This document shows, piece after piece, positions 24,969-32,711 of a stretch of 64,000 bases of DNA (within the stretch, counting starts at the first letter, position 1; each line of letters opens with the position of its first letter). Source of the DNA: Bacteroidales bacterium (lineage in GTDB: Bacteria; Bacteroidota; Bacteroidia; Bacteroidales; UBA932). Where the stretch lies: contig JAHHQP010000003.1 in assembly GCA_020026355.1 (NCBI GenBank), forward strand, positions 1 to 64,000. Reading direction: 5' to 3'. The notes below the pieces were generated by a model that saw only the letters and a list, made by a program, of their open reading frames with translations, did no database searches and was not told the DNA's origin. A program made the translations under genes and the position numbers.

Positions 24969-27122
24969 CTAATAAATCAGATTCAATTCGTCCACATTGA
25001 TCATGGAACCGGCGTGGACATGGTAGGTAGTGCCGGCCATCTCGAGAGCTCGGTCCGAATAGACCGGGGATCCTGCCGTGGAGGATCTGATGGACAGGTA
25101 AATGGTCGCGGCCTTCTTCGTCAGGTCGCTGTAGATGATGTCCAGGGTTTCCTGACGGGCCGTCCGGTCCACCGTCGCATCCACTTTCTCGGCCTTCCCG
25201 ATGACTGTACCGTCTGCCGCTCTTACTTCCAGAAGGACACGGGTGGATTCTCCACCGGCCGGACGGTTCAGTACCCAATAGGAAAGTTTCGACGGACGAG
25301 AAGCGAAGGCATGACCGTCGGTCTTGTGGTTGCCTTGGTCATCAGCCGTTCCGATCCAGAGTTCTCCAGCGGTAGTCGCATAGCCTCCCTGTCCAGGGAT
25401 CGCCCAGGCGGCCACGGCGATCGAGGTGACCTGAGCGGATCTTCCAGAAGCGGAGACCGCCGCGGTATAACCGACCGTCGGGAAAATCTTGTAAGTAAAG
25501 TTCCAGTTGGACGGTTTGCCCTGCATCGTCTTGCGGGAATTGACTGCCCACCATTGTTCTCCTGACGCCCATGGCAGGTACCATTTCTGCTTGCCGCCGG
25601 AAGCCATGATGACCGGAAATTCAAAAATTTTCTCCGTCCATTCCTCGAAGCCGGCATTGCCGAGCTGAAGCGCCGCTTCCGTCGTGATGACCGTGTCCGG
25701 AATCACATTGTGGGGATTCTCATTATAGATGGTGCGGATTTCATGATCGGCACCCGGTTCCAAATCCTGCAAGGCGTTGAAGATGAGTTTCTTGCCTTCT
25801 ACCGTAGCTGGCGCAGCCGTCAGATAGTCCTGAGTTCCCTTTCTGCGGTACTGCAGGCGGAAGAGTGACGGATCTCCGGCAAGGACATCGACAGTGAGTG
25901 TCTTGATCTCGGAAGCCCAGACATCTGCTTCCGCAACACGAACCACGGCTTCTGATGGAAAGACATCAAAGGTGTAGTTCTCCGTAGCGATTTCCCGCCC
26001 TTTGCTGTCCGACACTCTCAATCTGAATTCTGCCAGACGGCTCTGATCAGGAATATAGACCGCCTGTCTGCCGATCCGCTCCATCATTCCTGAGAAATCA
26101 ACATAGGAAAGCCTTTTCTGCTCCATTCCATGAAGCCATCTCAGGCCAGCGGCTTCCAGGGCCGCACGGACTTCCGGAGACGGAGCGATCAGATCATACT
26201 GGCCGACGGTCAGCCCGGAGGATTCCTGACTGCTCACCACTTCCAGCACGCAGGTACTGATGCCCGCCGGAGCGACGATGTCCGCCCGACAGACGACACC
26301 CTCCATTCCATTGGCTTCATATAACTTGAAGGCTGTACCCTGCACTCCTCTCATATTGATGGAAGGCTTCTCCGACGGAGCCATGTCCGACGGAATTTCT
26401 ACGGCCTTGTCCACCGTTTCCAGACTGTTGTCCACCTTCACCGTCACGTTGACGTTCCCGGCACCGGCGGAGGTGTCGAGACTGAACTGCACGAACTCTC
26501 CGGCCTTTCCTTCCTGAGGGGCGGCGACGAAACGTTTCCATTGACCTTGCTCCTGGACATAGACTTCCAGCACCAGTTTTCCTGCCGGGAAATATCCGGC
26601 ACGGACTTCTCCCTTGACGAAACGGAGCTGCTGCTTCTGCTCTGTCCGGACCTGGGCATACCAGTCCTGATAAACACTTGTGATGCTCTCTCCGAACTCA
26701 ACGGAGACCTTCACCTTACCGGGCTTTGCGACGGCATGGAGCGGTGTTATCTCCTGCCCTTTAACTTCAAACTGCTGGTCTGCGATGAAATAGGCGGCAT
26801 TGAAACCGACTCCGGTAGAATCGCCGTACTGGGCGAGGAGACGGTGTGCACCTGCATTCAAAGGAATCGTCCGGCCTTCGGAATTTCCATAAGTATCCCG
26901 ATATCTTCTGTAACCTCGGGCATCATAGATTTCCACCTTGAATTCAGCCACATCAGGCAAAGCGAGGTCCGTCACGGTCCTCACCTGTCCTTCGGAAATA
27001 TCCTGACCGAGAAAGAGGCGGACTGCACCTTTCTCGCGTTCCGATTCCTGCAGGAATCCGCTTGAACAGCCTGTCAGAAGGACTGTCAAGCAAGACATTA
27101 GGATCAGATTCAAATGTCTCAT
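24969..27122 (-). CDS. Surface lipoprotein: DUF4493, middle module, FN3-like, PCMD (operon leader)
   Basis: A 717-residue lipoprotein with signal MRHLNLILMSCLTVLLTGC. Modules follow in the same order as its paralogue two genes downstream: DUF4493 (GAVRLFLGQDISEG to KPGKVKVSVEF), middle Ig-like module (about 245-390), FN3-like (with FRLQYRRKGTQDY, DLEPGADHEIRTI) and PCMD (starting NAGFEEWTEKIFEFP, with FASRPSKLSYWVL). The frame extends to an ATG at 27143, but the promoter -7 box ends at 27151, leaving almost no leader; ATG 27122 gives a leader of about 22 bases and a textbook lipoprotein signal. First gene of the five-gene operon. Confidence 0.82.
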   Translation of the reverse strand: MRHLNLILMSCLTVLLTGCSSGFLQESEREKGAVRLFLGQDISEGQVRTVTDLALPDVAEFKVEIYDARGYRRYRDTYGNSEGRTIPLNAGAHRLLAQYGDSTGVGFNAAYFIADQQFEVKGQEITPLHAVAKPGKVKVSVEFGESITSVYQDWYAQVRTEQKQQLRFVKGEVRAGYFPAGKLVLEVYVQEQGQWKRFVAAPQEGKAGEFVQFSLDTSAGAGNVNVTVKVDNSLETVDKAVEIPSDMAPSEKPSINMRGVQGTAFKLYEANGMEGVVCRADIVAPAGISTCVLEVVSSQESSGLTVGQYDLIAPSPEVRAALEAAGLRWLHGMEQKRLSYVDFSGMMERIGRQAVYIPDQSRLAEFRLRVSDSKGREIATENYTFDVFPSEAVVRVAEADVWASEIKTLTVDVLAGDPSLFRLQYRRKGTQDYLTAAPATVEGKKLIFNALQDLEPGADHEIRTIYNENPHNVIPDTVITTEAALQLGNAGFEEWTEKIFEFPVIMASGGKQKWYLPWASGEQWWAVNSRKTMQGKPSNWNFTYKIFPTVGYTAAVSASGRSAQVTSIAVAAWAIPGQGGYATTAGELWIGTADDQGNHKTDGHAFASRPSKLSYWVLNRPAGGESTRVLLEVRAADGTVIGKAEKVDATVDRTARQETLDIIYSDLTKKAATIYLSIRSSTAGSPVYSDRALEMAGTTYHVHAGSMINVDELNLIY

Positions 27123-27150
27123 TCCACTGTAAGAATTACTCATGAACCGG

Positions 27151-27181
27151 CAAAGTTAACACATAGTTTCAAAAAAACAAA
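27151..27181 (-). promoter_or_regulatory. Promoter of the DUF4493/PCMD operon
   Basis: TTTG (27178-27181), 19 bases, TAACTTTG (27151-27158) on the minus strand: a full consensus match. It helps decide the downstream start codon of the first lipoprotein gene. Confidence 0.7.
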
Positions 27182-27202
27182 AAGCAGGCTCCAGGGCAGG
27201 TC

Positions 27203-27234
27203 TTTGGCAATTCGGCTTACGTTTATTATATTTG
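27203..27234 (+). promoter_or_regulatory. Promoter of parE
   Basis: TTTG (27203-27206), 20 bases, TATATTTG (27227-27234). A full Bacteroidota consensus, divergent from the DUF4493 operon promoter 22 bases away. Confidence 0.72.
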
Positions 27235-27259
27235 TACGATAATTTGCATGAATCGTACT

Positions 27260-29185
27260 ATGACGAAAGATAAGACAAAGAACAATTATGGTGATGACAA
27301 GATCGTGACCCTGGAATGGAATGTCCATATCCGGAAAAGACCAGGCATGTACATCGGCCGCCTGGGCAACGGAGACGATCAGGGCGACGGTATCTATGTT
27401 CTGCTGAAGGAGGTCGTGGATAACTCCATCGATGAGTTTGCCATGGGTTACGGCAAGACCATACAGATCGACGTCACGGAAAAGGACGTGACAGTCAGGG
27501 ACTTCGGACGAGGCATTCCGCTGGACTCCGTGATCAAGGTGACCAGCCAGTTGAACACTGGTGCCAAATTCGATACGGAAACCTTCCAGAAATCAGTCGG
27601 TCTGAACGGTGTCGGTACGAAAGCGGTCAATGCGCTTTCCTCTGCATTCTATGTCGAATCATTCCGTGACGGAGAGTGCTCCTGGGCCCGTTTCTCCAGA
27701 GGCGAACTGCTGGACAGCGGAAAAGGGACGACTTCTGAAAGAAACGGTACCCTGGTGAGATTCACACCGGATGCCGACCTCTTCGTCGGTTACCAGTACC
27801 ATATGGAATATGTGGAATCCCTGGTCAAGAACTATTCCTACCTCAAGAAGGGGCTGACCCTGAATCTCAACGGCACGGCCTACAAGTCCGAGAACGGCCT
27901 GCTGGACCTGGTGCGCGACAACATTTCCGAGACCCCGCTCTACGAGCCGATCCATCTTGAAGGCAAGGATATCGAAATCGTCCTCACCCATGGCACCAGC
28001 TACGGGGAGAACATCGCTTCTTTCGTCAACGGTCAGAACACGAGAGACGGCGGCACTCACCTGGCCGCATTCCGCGAAGCGATTTCCAAAACGCTGAAGG
28101 AATGGTTCAAGACCAATGCCAAGAAGGATTTCGCTCCGGAAGACATCCGTCAGGGTGTGATCGGCGCTGTCAGCATCCAGATCCAGGAACCGACCTTCGA
28201 AGCCCAGACCAAGACCAAGCTCGGCTCCGTCTACATGTGGGAGAAAGACACCGTGAATCCGGACGGGTCCCATTCCTTCGACAAAGGTCCGACCATCAGG
28301 AGTTATGTCAATGATTTCATCAAGACGAACCTGGACAATTACCTGCACATCCACAAAGAGATCGTGCCGGCAATGCAGGAGAAGATCATGTCCTCGGAAT
28401 CCGAGCGCAAGGAAATTTCCGGCATCCAGAAGAAGACGAAGGAACGCAACCGCCGGACCAACATCTACAACCGCAAGCTGAGAGACTGCAAGATCCATTA
28501 TAACGACAAGCTTTCCGCCGCGAAGAAAGAACTGGCTGAACAGACCAGCATCTTCATCACCGAGGGAGATTCCGCAAGCGGAACCATCACCAAGGCCAGG
28601 AATGCGGAGACCCAGGCAGTCTTCAGCCTCCGGGGCAAGCCGATCAACTGCTACAAGGAAAGCCGGAAGCGTGTCGCCGAGAACGAGGAGCTGAACCTGC
28701 TGGTCAATGCCCTCGGCATCGAGGAAGAGACGGAGAACCTGAGATACAACAACATCATCGTCGCGACCGATGCCGATGACGATGGAATGCACATCCGTAT
28801 GCTGGTCCTCACCTTCTTCATGAAATATTACCCGGACCTCATCCGAAGAGGTCATGTCTACATCCTTCAGACGCCGCTCTTCAGGGTGAAGAACAAGAAA
28901 CAGATCAGATACTGCTACAATATCCCTGAAAAGGAAGAAGCCATCAAGGCCCTCAAGACCGGTGTGGAGATCACCCGATTCAAAGGTCTCGGAGAGATTT
29001 CCTCCGACGAGTTCGTCGATTTCATCGGTGAAGGCATGAGGCTGGACAAGGTCAAGCTCAGCGATGAGGAATCCATCGCCGAGATCCTGGAATTCTATAT
29101 GGGTGACAACACCATCGAAAGACAGAATTTCATCCGGACCCACCTCCGTAGCGAAGAAGAATTGGAAGACGTTAACATTCAATGA
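27260..29185 (+). CDS. parE: DNA topoisomerase IV subunit B (ParE/GyrB type)
   Basis: A 641-residue type IIA topoisomerase ATPase subunit. The GHKL domain has VVDNSIDEFAMGYG and DFGRGIPLD, the ATP lid VGLNGVGTKAVNALS, and the TOPRIM domain has ITEGDSASG, SLRGKPINCY and TDADDDGMHI. ParE rather than GyrB is favoured by the compact length and the Bacteroidota-type C-terminus; gyrA lies far away at the window end and no parC is adjacent. ATG 27248 is also in frame but would leave a leader of only a few bases from the promoter, so ATG 27260 was chosen. Confidence 0.9.
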   Translation: MTKDKTKNNYGDDKIVTLEWNVHIRKRPGMYIGRLGNGDDQGDGIYVLLKEVVDNSIDEFAMGYGKTIQIDVTEKDVTVRDFGRGIPLDSVIKVTSQLNTGAKFDTETFQKSVGLNGVGTKAVNALSSAFYVESFRDGECSWARFSRGELLDSGKGTTSERNGTLVRFTPDADLFVGYQYHMEYVESLVKNYSYLKKGLTLNLNGTAYKSENGLLDLVRDNISETPLYEPIHLEGKDIEIVLTHGTSYGENIASFVNGQNTRDGGTHLAAFREAISKTLKEWFKTNAKKDFAPEDIRQGVIGAVSIQIQEPTFEAQTKTKLGSVYMWEKDTVNPDGSHSFDKGPTIRSYVNDFIKTNLDNYLHIHKEIVPAMQEKIMSSESERKEISGIQKKTKERNRRTNIYNRKLRDCKIHYNDKLSAAKKELAEQTSIFITEGDSASGTITKARNAETQAVFSLRGKPINCYKESRKRVAENEELNLLVNALGIEEETENLRYNNIIVATDADDDGMHIRMLVLTFFMKYYPDLIRRGHVYILQTPLFRVKNKKQIRYCYNIPEKEEAIKALKTGVEITRFKGLGEISSDEFVDFIGEGMRLDKVKLSDEESIAEILEFYMGDNTIERQNFIRTHLRSEEELEDVNIQ

Positions 29186-29186
29186 T

Positions 29187-29738
29187 ATGTGGAGTAAATT
29201 TTGCGCATTCCTGCTGAAACTTTTCGGCTGGAAGATCATGGAGCCTGTTGCTCCGGAAGACAAGTGTATCATCCTCGGAGCGCCGCACACCTCCAAACTG
29301 GACTTCGTCGTGGCCTACCTTTACTATGCCGCAGTAGGCGGGAAAGCCCACTGCATGGTCAAGAAAGAATTGTTCAAAGGCCCGGTAGGCTGGATACTCC
29401 GCAAGACCGGTGCGATTCCGGTAGACCGATCCCGCGGCAGCAAGCTGATCCTGAGCGTCATCGACGAGATGAACAAACAGGAAAAGGTGCATCTGGCCAT
29501 TGCTCCGGAAGGTACCCGCCAGCCGGTGAAACGCTGGAAAGCCGGTTTCCATCCGATCGCGAAAGCAGTCGGCTGTCCGGTGTATCTCGGCTACTTCGAC
29601 TGGGGCAGGAAGATCATCGGACGTGGCAAGAAATTTGAACTGACGGATGATGCCAGGGCAGACCTTGTACGCCTCCAGGAGGAATACGAGAAAATGCACC
29701 TGACCGGAAGACATCCGGATATGTATGTTACACATTAA
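29187..29738 (+). CDS. PlsC-like 1-acylglycerol-3-phosphate acyltransferase family protein
   Basis: A 183-residue acyltransferase. The catalytic HxxxxD box is HTSKLD (near residues 30-35), followed by KKELFKGPVGWILRKTGAIPVDRS and the EGTR acyl-acceptor motif (near 110-113). Such enzymes transfer acyl chains to lysophosphatidate or related lipids at the inner membrane. The frame is open upstream within parE, but ATG 29187, one base past the parE stop, gives the normal N-terminus (MWSKFCAFLLKLFGW). The acyl-CoA ligase gene follows after 9 bases, suggesting coupled fatty-acid use. Confidence 0.88.
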   Translation: MWSKFCAFLLKLFGWKIMEPVAPEDKCIILGAPHTSKLDFVVAYLYYAAVGGKAHCMVKKELFKGPVGWILRKTGAIPVDRSRGSKLILSVIDEMNKQEKVHLAIAPEGTRQPVKRWKAGFHPIAKAVGCPVYLGYFDWGRKIIGRGKKFELTDDARADLVRLQEEYEKMHLTGRHPDMYVTH

Positions 29739-29747
29739 ACCTTATCA

Positions 29748-31457
29748 ATGAGAAGCGTTTATCTGAAATTCAGGAAAATGCGAGAGAATTATATCGATAC
29801 TCTCGCGAAACTGTATGATTACGCCACCACCTTCCACAGCAAGAAGCGGTTCACCGCCTGGGCAGATGGAACGGAAGGTGGCTACACTTATGGAGAATTC
29901 AAGAACAGCTGTGAGTTCATTTCCAAGAAACTTACCCAATACGGAATCGGAGCCGGTGACAAAGTCGCCATCTTCTCCCAGAACATGCCGAACTGGTCCG
30001 TTGCCATGTTCAGCCTGGTACCTTTCGGACGCATTGCCGTCCCGATCCTGCCGGACAGTTCGGAAAACGAAGTCACGAACATCATCAGGCATTCGGAAAG
30101 CAAGGCCATCTTCATATCCAAGCGACTGATGCCGAAACTGAACAAGGAGCTCTTCGACCAGTTCACGCTGATCATCGAGATCGATACTTTGCAGGTCCTC
30201 TACAAGGATGACGAGAAATTCACCTGTGATGGAAGAGTCCTCCGCCCTATGCCGGACGACATCGCGACGATCATCTACACTTCCGGAACCACCGGTTCCG
30301 CAAAAGGAGTGGTACTGAGCCACCGCAACCTGACTTCCTGCGTCAAGGCCTGCTACGCCTCACGGAAGCGTAAGTCTAACGACCGTTGGCTTTCCATCCT
30401 CCCGATGCCGCACACCTATGAACTGACCATCGGCGTACTCTACCCGATGTTTTGCGGCGGAAGCATCTACTATATGTCGAAACCTCCTGTACCGGCTCTG
30501 CTGCTGAAAGCGATGAAGACCGTGAAACCGACCACCATGCTGACCGTTCCGCTCATCATCGAGAAAATCTACAAGAACAGCATCGTGCCGACCATCAAGA
30601 AGAGTCCTACCCTGCAATGGATGAACAAGCACATGCACGGTATGATGTGCAAGATCATCGGCATGAAACTGAAACAGACCTTCGGAGGCCATCTGTCCTT
30701 CTTCGGAATCGGAGGAGCGAAACTGGATCCGGACATCGAGAGATTCCTCCGCAAGAGCGGTTTCCCATACGCCATCGGCTATGGCCTGACCGAGTGCTCA
30801 CCGCTGCTGACGCAGAGTATCGGCAAGAACCGTACAGCCGGCTCCATCGGTCTCCCGATCAAGGGTGTCGAACTGAAGCTGGATAACGTGAATCCGGAAA
30901 CCGGAGAAGGCGAGATCATCGCCCGTGGAGACAACATCATGATGGGGTACTACAAAGATCCTATCCGTACCAAGAGCGTGCTGGACGATGATGGCTGGTT
31001 CCGTACCAATGACCTCGCGACCGTAGACAAGAAAGGCCGTTTCTTCATCAAGGGCCGTCTCAGCAACATGATTCTCGGTCCTTCCGGAGAAAACATCTAT
31101 CCGGAGGAGATCGAGAAAGTCATCAACGATGTCGAGGATGTGAACGAATCCATCGTCGTCGAACGAAACGGAAGGCTTGTAGCCCTGGTCCAGTTCAATG
31201 AGGACTTCATCAACTGGAACCACGAAGGAGAAGACGAATTCTACGAAAGCCTCGAAAACAAGAAGCAGGCGATCATCAACTACGTGAACAAACATGTGAA
31301 CAAATTCTCCAAAGTCAATTCGGTAGAAGTCATGAAAGTGCCGTTCGAGAAAACTGCCACGCAGAAGATCAGAAGGTTCAAATACAAGGAAAGCGCTCCT
31401 ACCGTCGAGAAGGACAAGAGCGAGAAAGACAAGAAGAAGGACCAGCCGGAGCAGTAG
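29748..31457 (+). CDS. AMP-binding long-chain acyl-CoA/ACP synthetase
   Basis: A 569-residue ANL-superfamily ligase that activates fatty acids via acyl-AMP. The P-loop IIYTSGTTGSAKGVVLSHRNL lies near residues 176-196; the YGLTECSPL motif and DDGWFRTNDLATVDKKGRFFIKGR hinge region follow, with the C-terminal KIRRFKY carrying a catalytic-type Lys. A Lys/Glu-rich tail of about 25 residues ends the protein. Its position behind a PlsC-like acyltransferase suggests recycling or uptake of free fatty acids into membrane lipid. It ends at a bidirectional terminator facing rplI. Confidence 0.9.
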   Translation: MRSVYLKFRKMRENYIDTLAKLYDYATTFHSKKRFTAWADGTEGGYTYGEFKNSCEFISKKLTQYGIGAGDKVAIFSQNMPNWSVAMFSLVPFGRIAVPILPDSSENEVTNIIRHSESKAIFISKRLMPKLNKELFDQFTLIIEIDTLQVLYKDDEKFTCDGRVLRPMPDDIATIIYTSGTTGSAKGVVLSHRNLTSCVKACYASRKRKSNDRWLSILPMPHTYELTIGVLYPMFCGGSIYYMSKPPVPALLLKAMKTVKPTTMLTVPLIIEKIYKNSIVPTIKKSPTLQWMNKHMHGMMCKIIGMKLKQTFGGHLSFFGIGGAKLDPDIERFLRKSGFPYAIGYGLTECSPLLTQSIGKNRTAGSIGLPIKGVELKLDNVNPETGEGEIIARGDNIMMGYYKDPIRTKSVLDDDGWFRTNDLATVDKKGRFFIKGRLSNMILGPSGENIYPEEIEKVINDVEDVNESIVVERNGRLVALVQFNEDFINWNHEGEDEFYESLENKKQAIINYVNKHVNKFSKVNSVEVMKVPFEKTATQKIRRFKYKESAPTVEKDKSEKDKKKDQPEQ

Positions 31458-31476
31458 TCTCCGGTTGATCCCTAAA

Positions 31477-31512
31477 AAAGAAAAGGTCTGGATTTTTCTC
31501 CAGACCTTTTTT
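31477..31512. terminator. Bidirectional terminator between the ligase gene and rplI
   Basis: AAAAGGTCTGGA pairs with TCCAGACCTTTT around a short T-rich loop, flanked by A and T runs on both sides. Confidence 0.85.
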
Positions 31513-31530
31513 CATATGTGCTGTACTGAA

Positions 31531-31977
31531 TTACTCAGCGACAACTTCGAATTTGACAGTACCTTTGACAGCCTTGTAGCATTTTACAGAAGCCTCGTAA
31601 GTACCGAGTTCCTTAACTTCCTCAGAAACGATGGTGATGTCTTTCTTGTCAACCTCGACGCCTGCGGCTACGAGAGCCTCAGCGATCTGAGCTGTAGTTA
31701 CGGAACCGTAGATCTTACCGTTCTCGCTGACCTTGACAGCAACCTTTACTGGAGTTGCAGCAAGTTTAGCTGCGAGAGCCTCAGCATCGGCGATGAGCTT
31801 AGCCTCTTTGTGAGCGCGCTGACGGATGTTCTCTGCGAGCACCTTCTTTGCAGACTCAGTAGCGAGAGCAGCATATCCCTGCGGAATAAGATAGTTGACA
31901 GCGTAACCTGTCTTAACATTGACGATATCGTCTGCGTGACCAAGCTTAGCCACGTCTTTTTTCAAAATGATCTCCAT
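31531..31977 (-). CDS. rplI: 50S ribosomal protein L9
   Basis: A 148-residue L9 with the classical N-terminal domain (MEIILKKDVAKLGHADDIVNVKTGYAVNYLIPQGYA) that binds 23S rRNA, a long central helix (about 40-75) and a C-terminal domain ending in VEVVAE. Third gene of the rpsF-rpsR-rplI operon, 13 bases after rpsR. Confidence 0.97.
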   Translation of the reverse strand: MEIILKKDVAKLGHADDIVNVKTGYAVNYLIPQGYAALATESAKKVLAENIRQRAHKEAKLIADAEALAAKLAATPVKVAVKVSENGKIYGSVTTAQIAEALVAAGVEVDKKDITIVSEEVKELGTYEASVKCYKAVKGTVKFEVVAE

Positions 31978-31990
31978 TTAGCTGTCCTCC

Positions 31991-32257
31991 TTATTTCAAA
32001 AGATCTGTTACATATGGAAGAAGTGCAAGATGTCTTGCTCTCTTGACTGCCTGAGCCACCTTTCTCTGGAATTTCAGGGAAGTGCCGGTAAGACGACGAG
32101 GAAGGATCTTGCCCTGCTCGTTCAGGAATCTCTTCAAGAATTCAGCATCCTTGTAATCAACGTATTTGATGCCTGCCTTTTTGAAACGGCAATATTTTTT
32201 CTTTCTGACCTCTACTGTAGGAGGGTTAAGATAACGGATTTCATTGTTCTGTGCCAT
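31991..32257 (-). CDS. rpsR: 30S ribosomal protein S18
   Basis: An 88-residue S18. The core KYVDYKDAEFLKRFLNEQGKILPRRLTGTS and VKRARHLALLPY are diagnostic. S18 binds 16S rRNA as a heterodimer with S6, encoded immediately upstream (13 bases). The CRFKKAGIKYVDYK N-terminal part is the Cys-poor form with a single Cys. Confidence 0.97.
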   Translation of the reverse strand: MAQNNEIRYLNPPTVEVRKKKYCRFKKAGIKYVDYKDAEFLKRFLNEQGKILPRRLTGTSLKFQRKVAQAVKRARHLALLPYVTDLLK

Positions 32258-32270
32258 AATTTTCTCCTCC

Positions 32271-32609
32271 TTATTTAGACTGTTTGTTAGCTCTTCTCTT
32301 CTCAGCGTAAGCTACTGCATGCTTGTCCATAGCGAATGTAAGGAAACGCATGATTCTCTCGTCACGACGATACTGAGTCTCCAGACCAGCGATGACAGAA
32401 GGCTCTGCCTTGAATTCGATCAAATAATAAAAACCAGTGGTTTTTTTCTGGATAGGGTAAGCAAGCTGCTTCAGACCCCAGTCCTCCTGATACACGATCT
32501 CTCCACCACACTCCGTGATGTAAGCTGTGTACTTGGCAACCGCTTCCTTCATCTGAGCATCAGACAAAACGGGAGTTGCAATGAAAACGGTTTCGTACTG
32601 TTTAAGCAT
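32271..32609 (-). CDS. rpsF: 30S ribosomal protein S6
   Basis: A 112-residue S6 (MLKQYETVFIATPVLSD at the start; GLKQLAYPIQKKTTGFYYLIEF in the middle) with a basic tail. The frame stays open for 17 more codons upstream, but ATG 32609 matches the family N-terminus. It leads the rpsF-rpsR-rplI operon. Upstream there is a consensus promoter, and between promoter and start a strong hairpin followed by a T tract, which may be a terminator of upstream pepD and/or an attenuator for this operon. Confidence 0.96.
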   Translation of the reverse strand: MLKQYETVFIATPVLSDAQMKEAVAKYTAYITECGGEIVYQEDWGLKQLAYPIQKKTTGFYYLIEFKAEPSVIAGLETQYRRDERIMRFLTFAMDKHAVAYAEKRRANKQSK

Positions 32610-32633
32610 TTCGTTTGTAATTAATTGTTTTAT

Positions 32634-32680
32634 AAAAAATTGCAGCCCATCCGAAGACACAAGTCCTCAAAATGGGCTGC
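32634..32680 (-). terminator. Terminator-like hairpin between pepD and rpsF
   Basis: On the minus strand GCAGCCCAT (32672-32680) pairs perfectly with ATGGGCTGC (32642-32650). Inside, GAGGAC pairs with GTCTTC around TTGT. A run of six T follows (32634-32639). It terminates pepD transcription, but it also lies downstream of the rpsF promoter, so it is a candidate attenuator or S6:S18-binding leader. Confidence 0.7.
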
Positions 32681-32711
32681 AAATATAGATATTAATCCGC
32701 TATTATCCAAA
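32680..32711 (-). promoter_or_regulatory. Promoter of rpsF-rpsR-rplI
   Basis: TTTG (32708-32711), 20 bases, TATATTTG (32680-32687): a full consensus match that begins directly after the pepD stop codon and ends at the first base of the hairpin stem. Confidence 0.7.
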
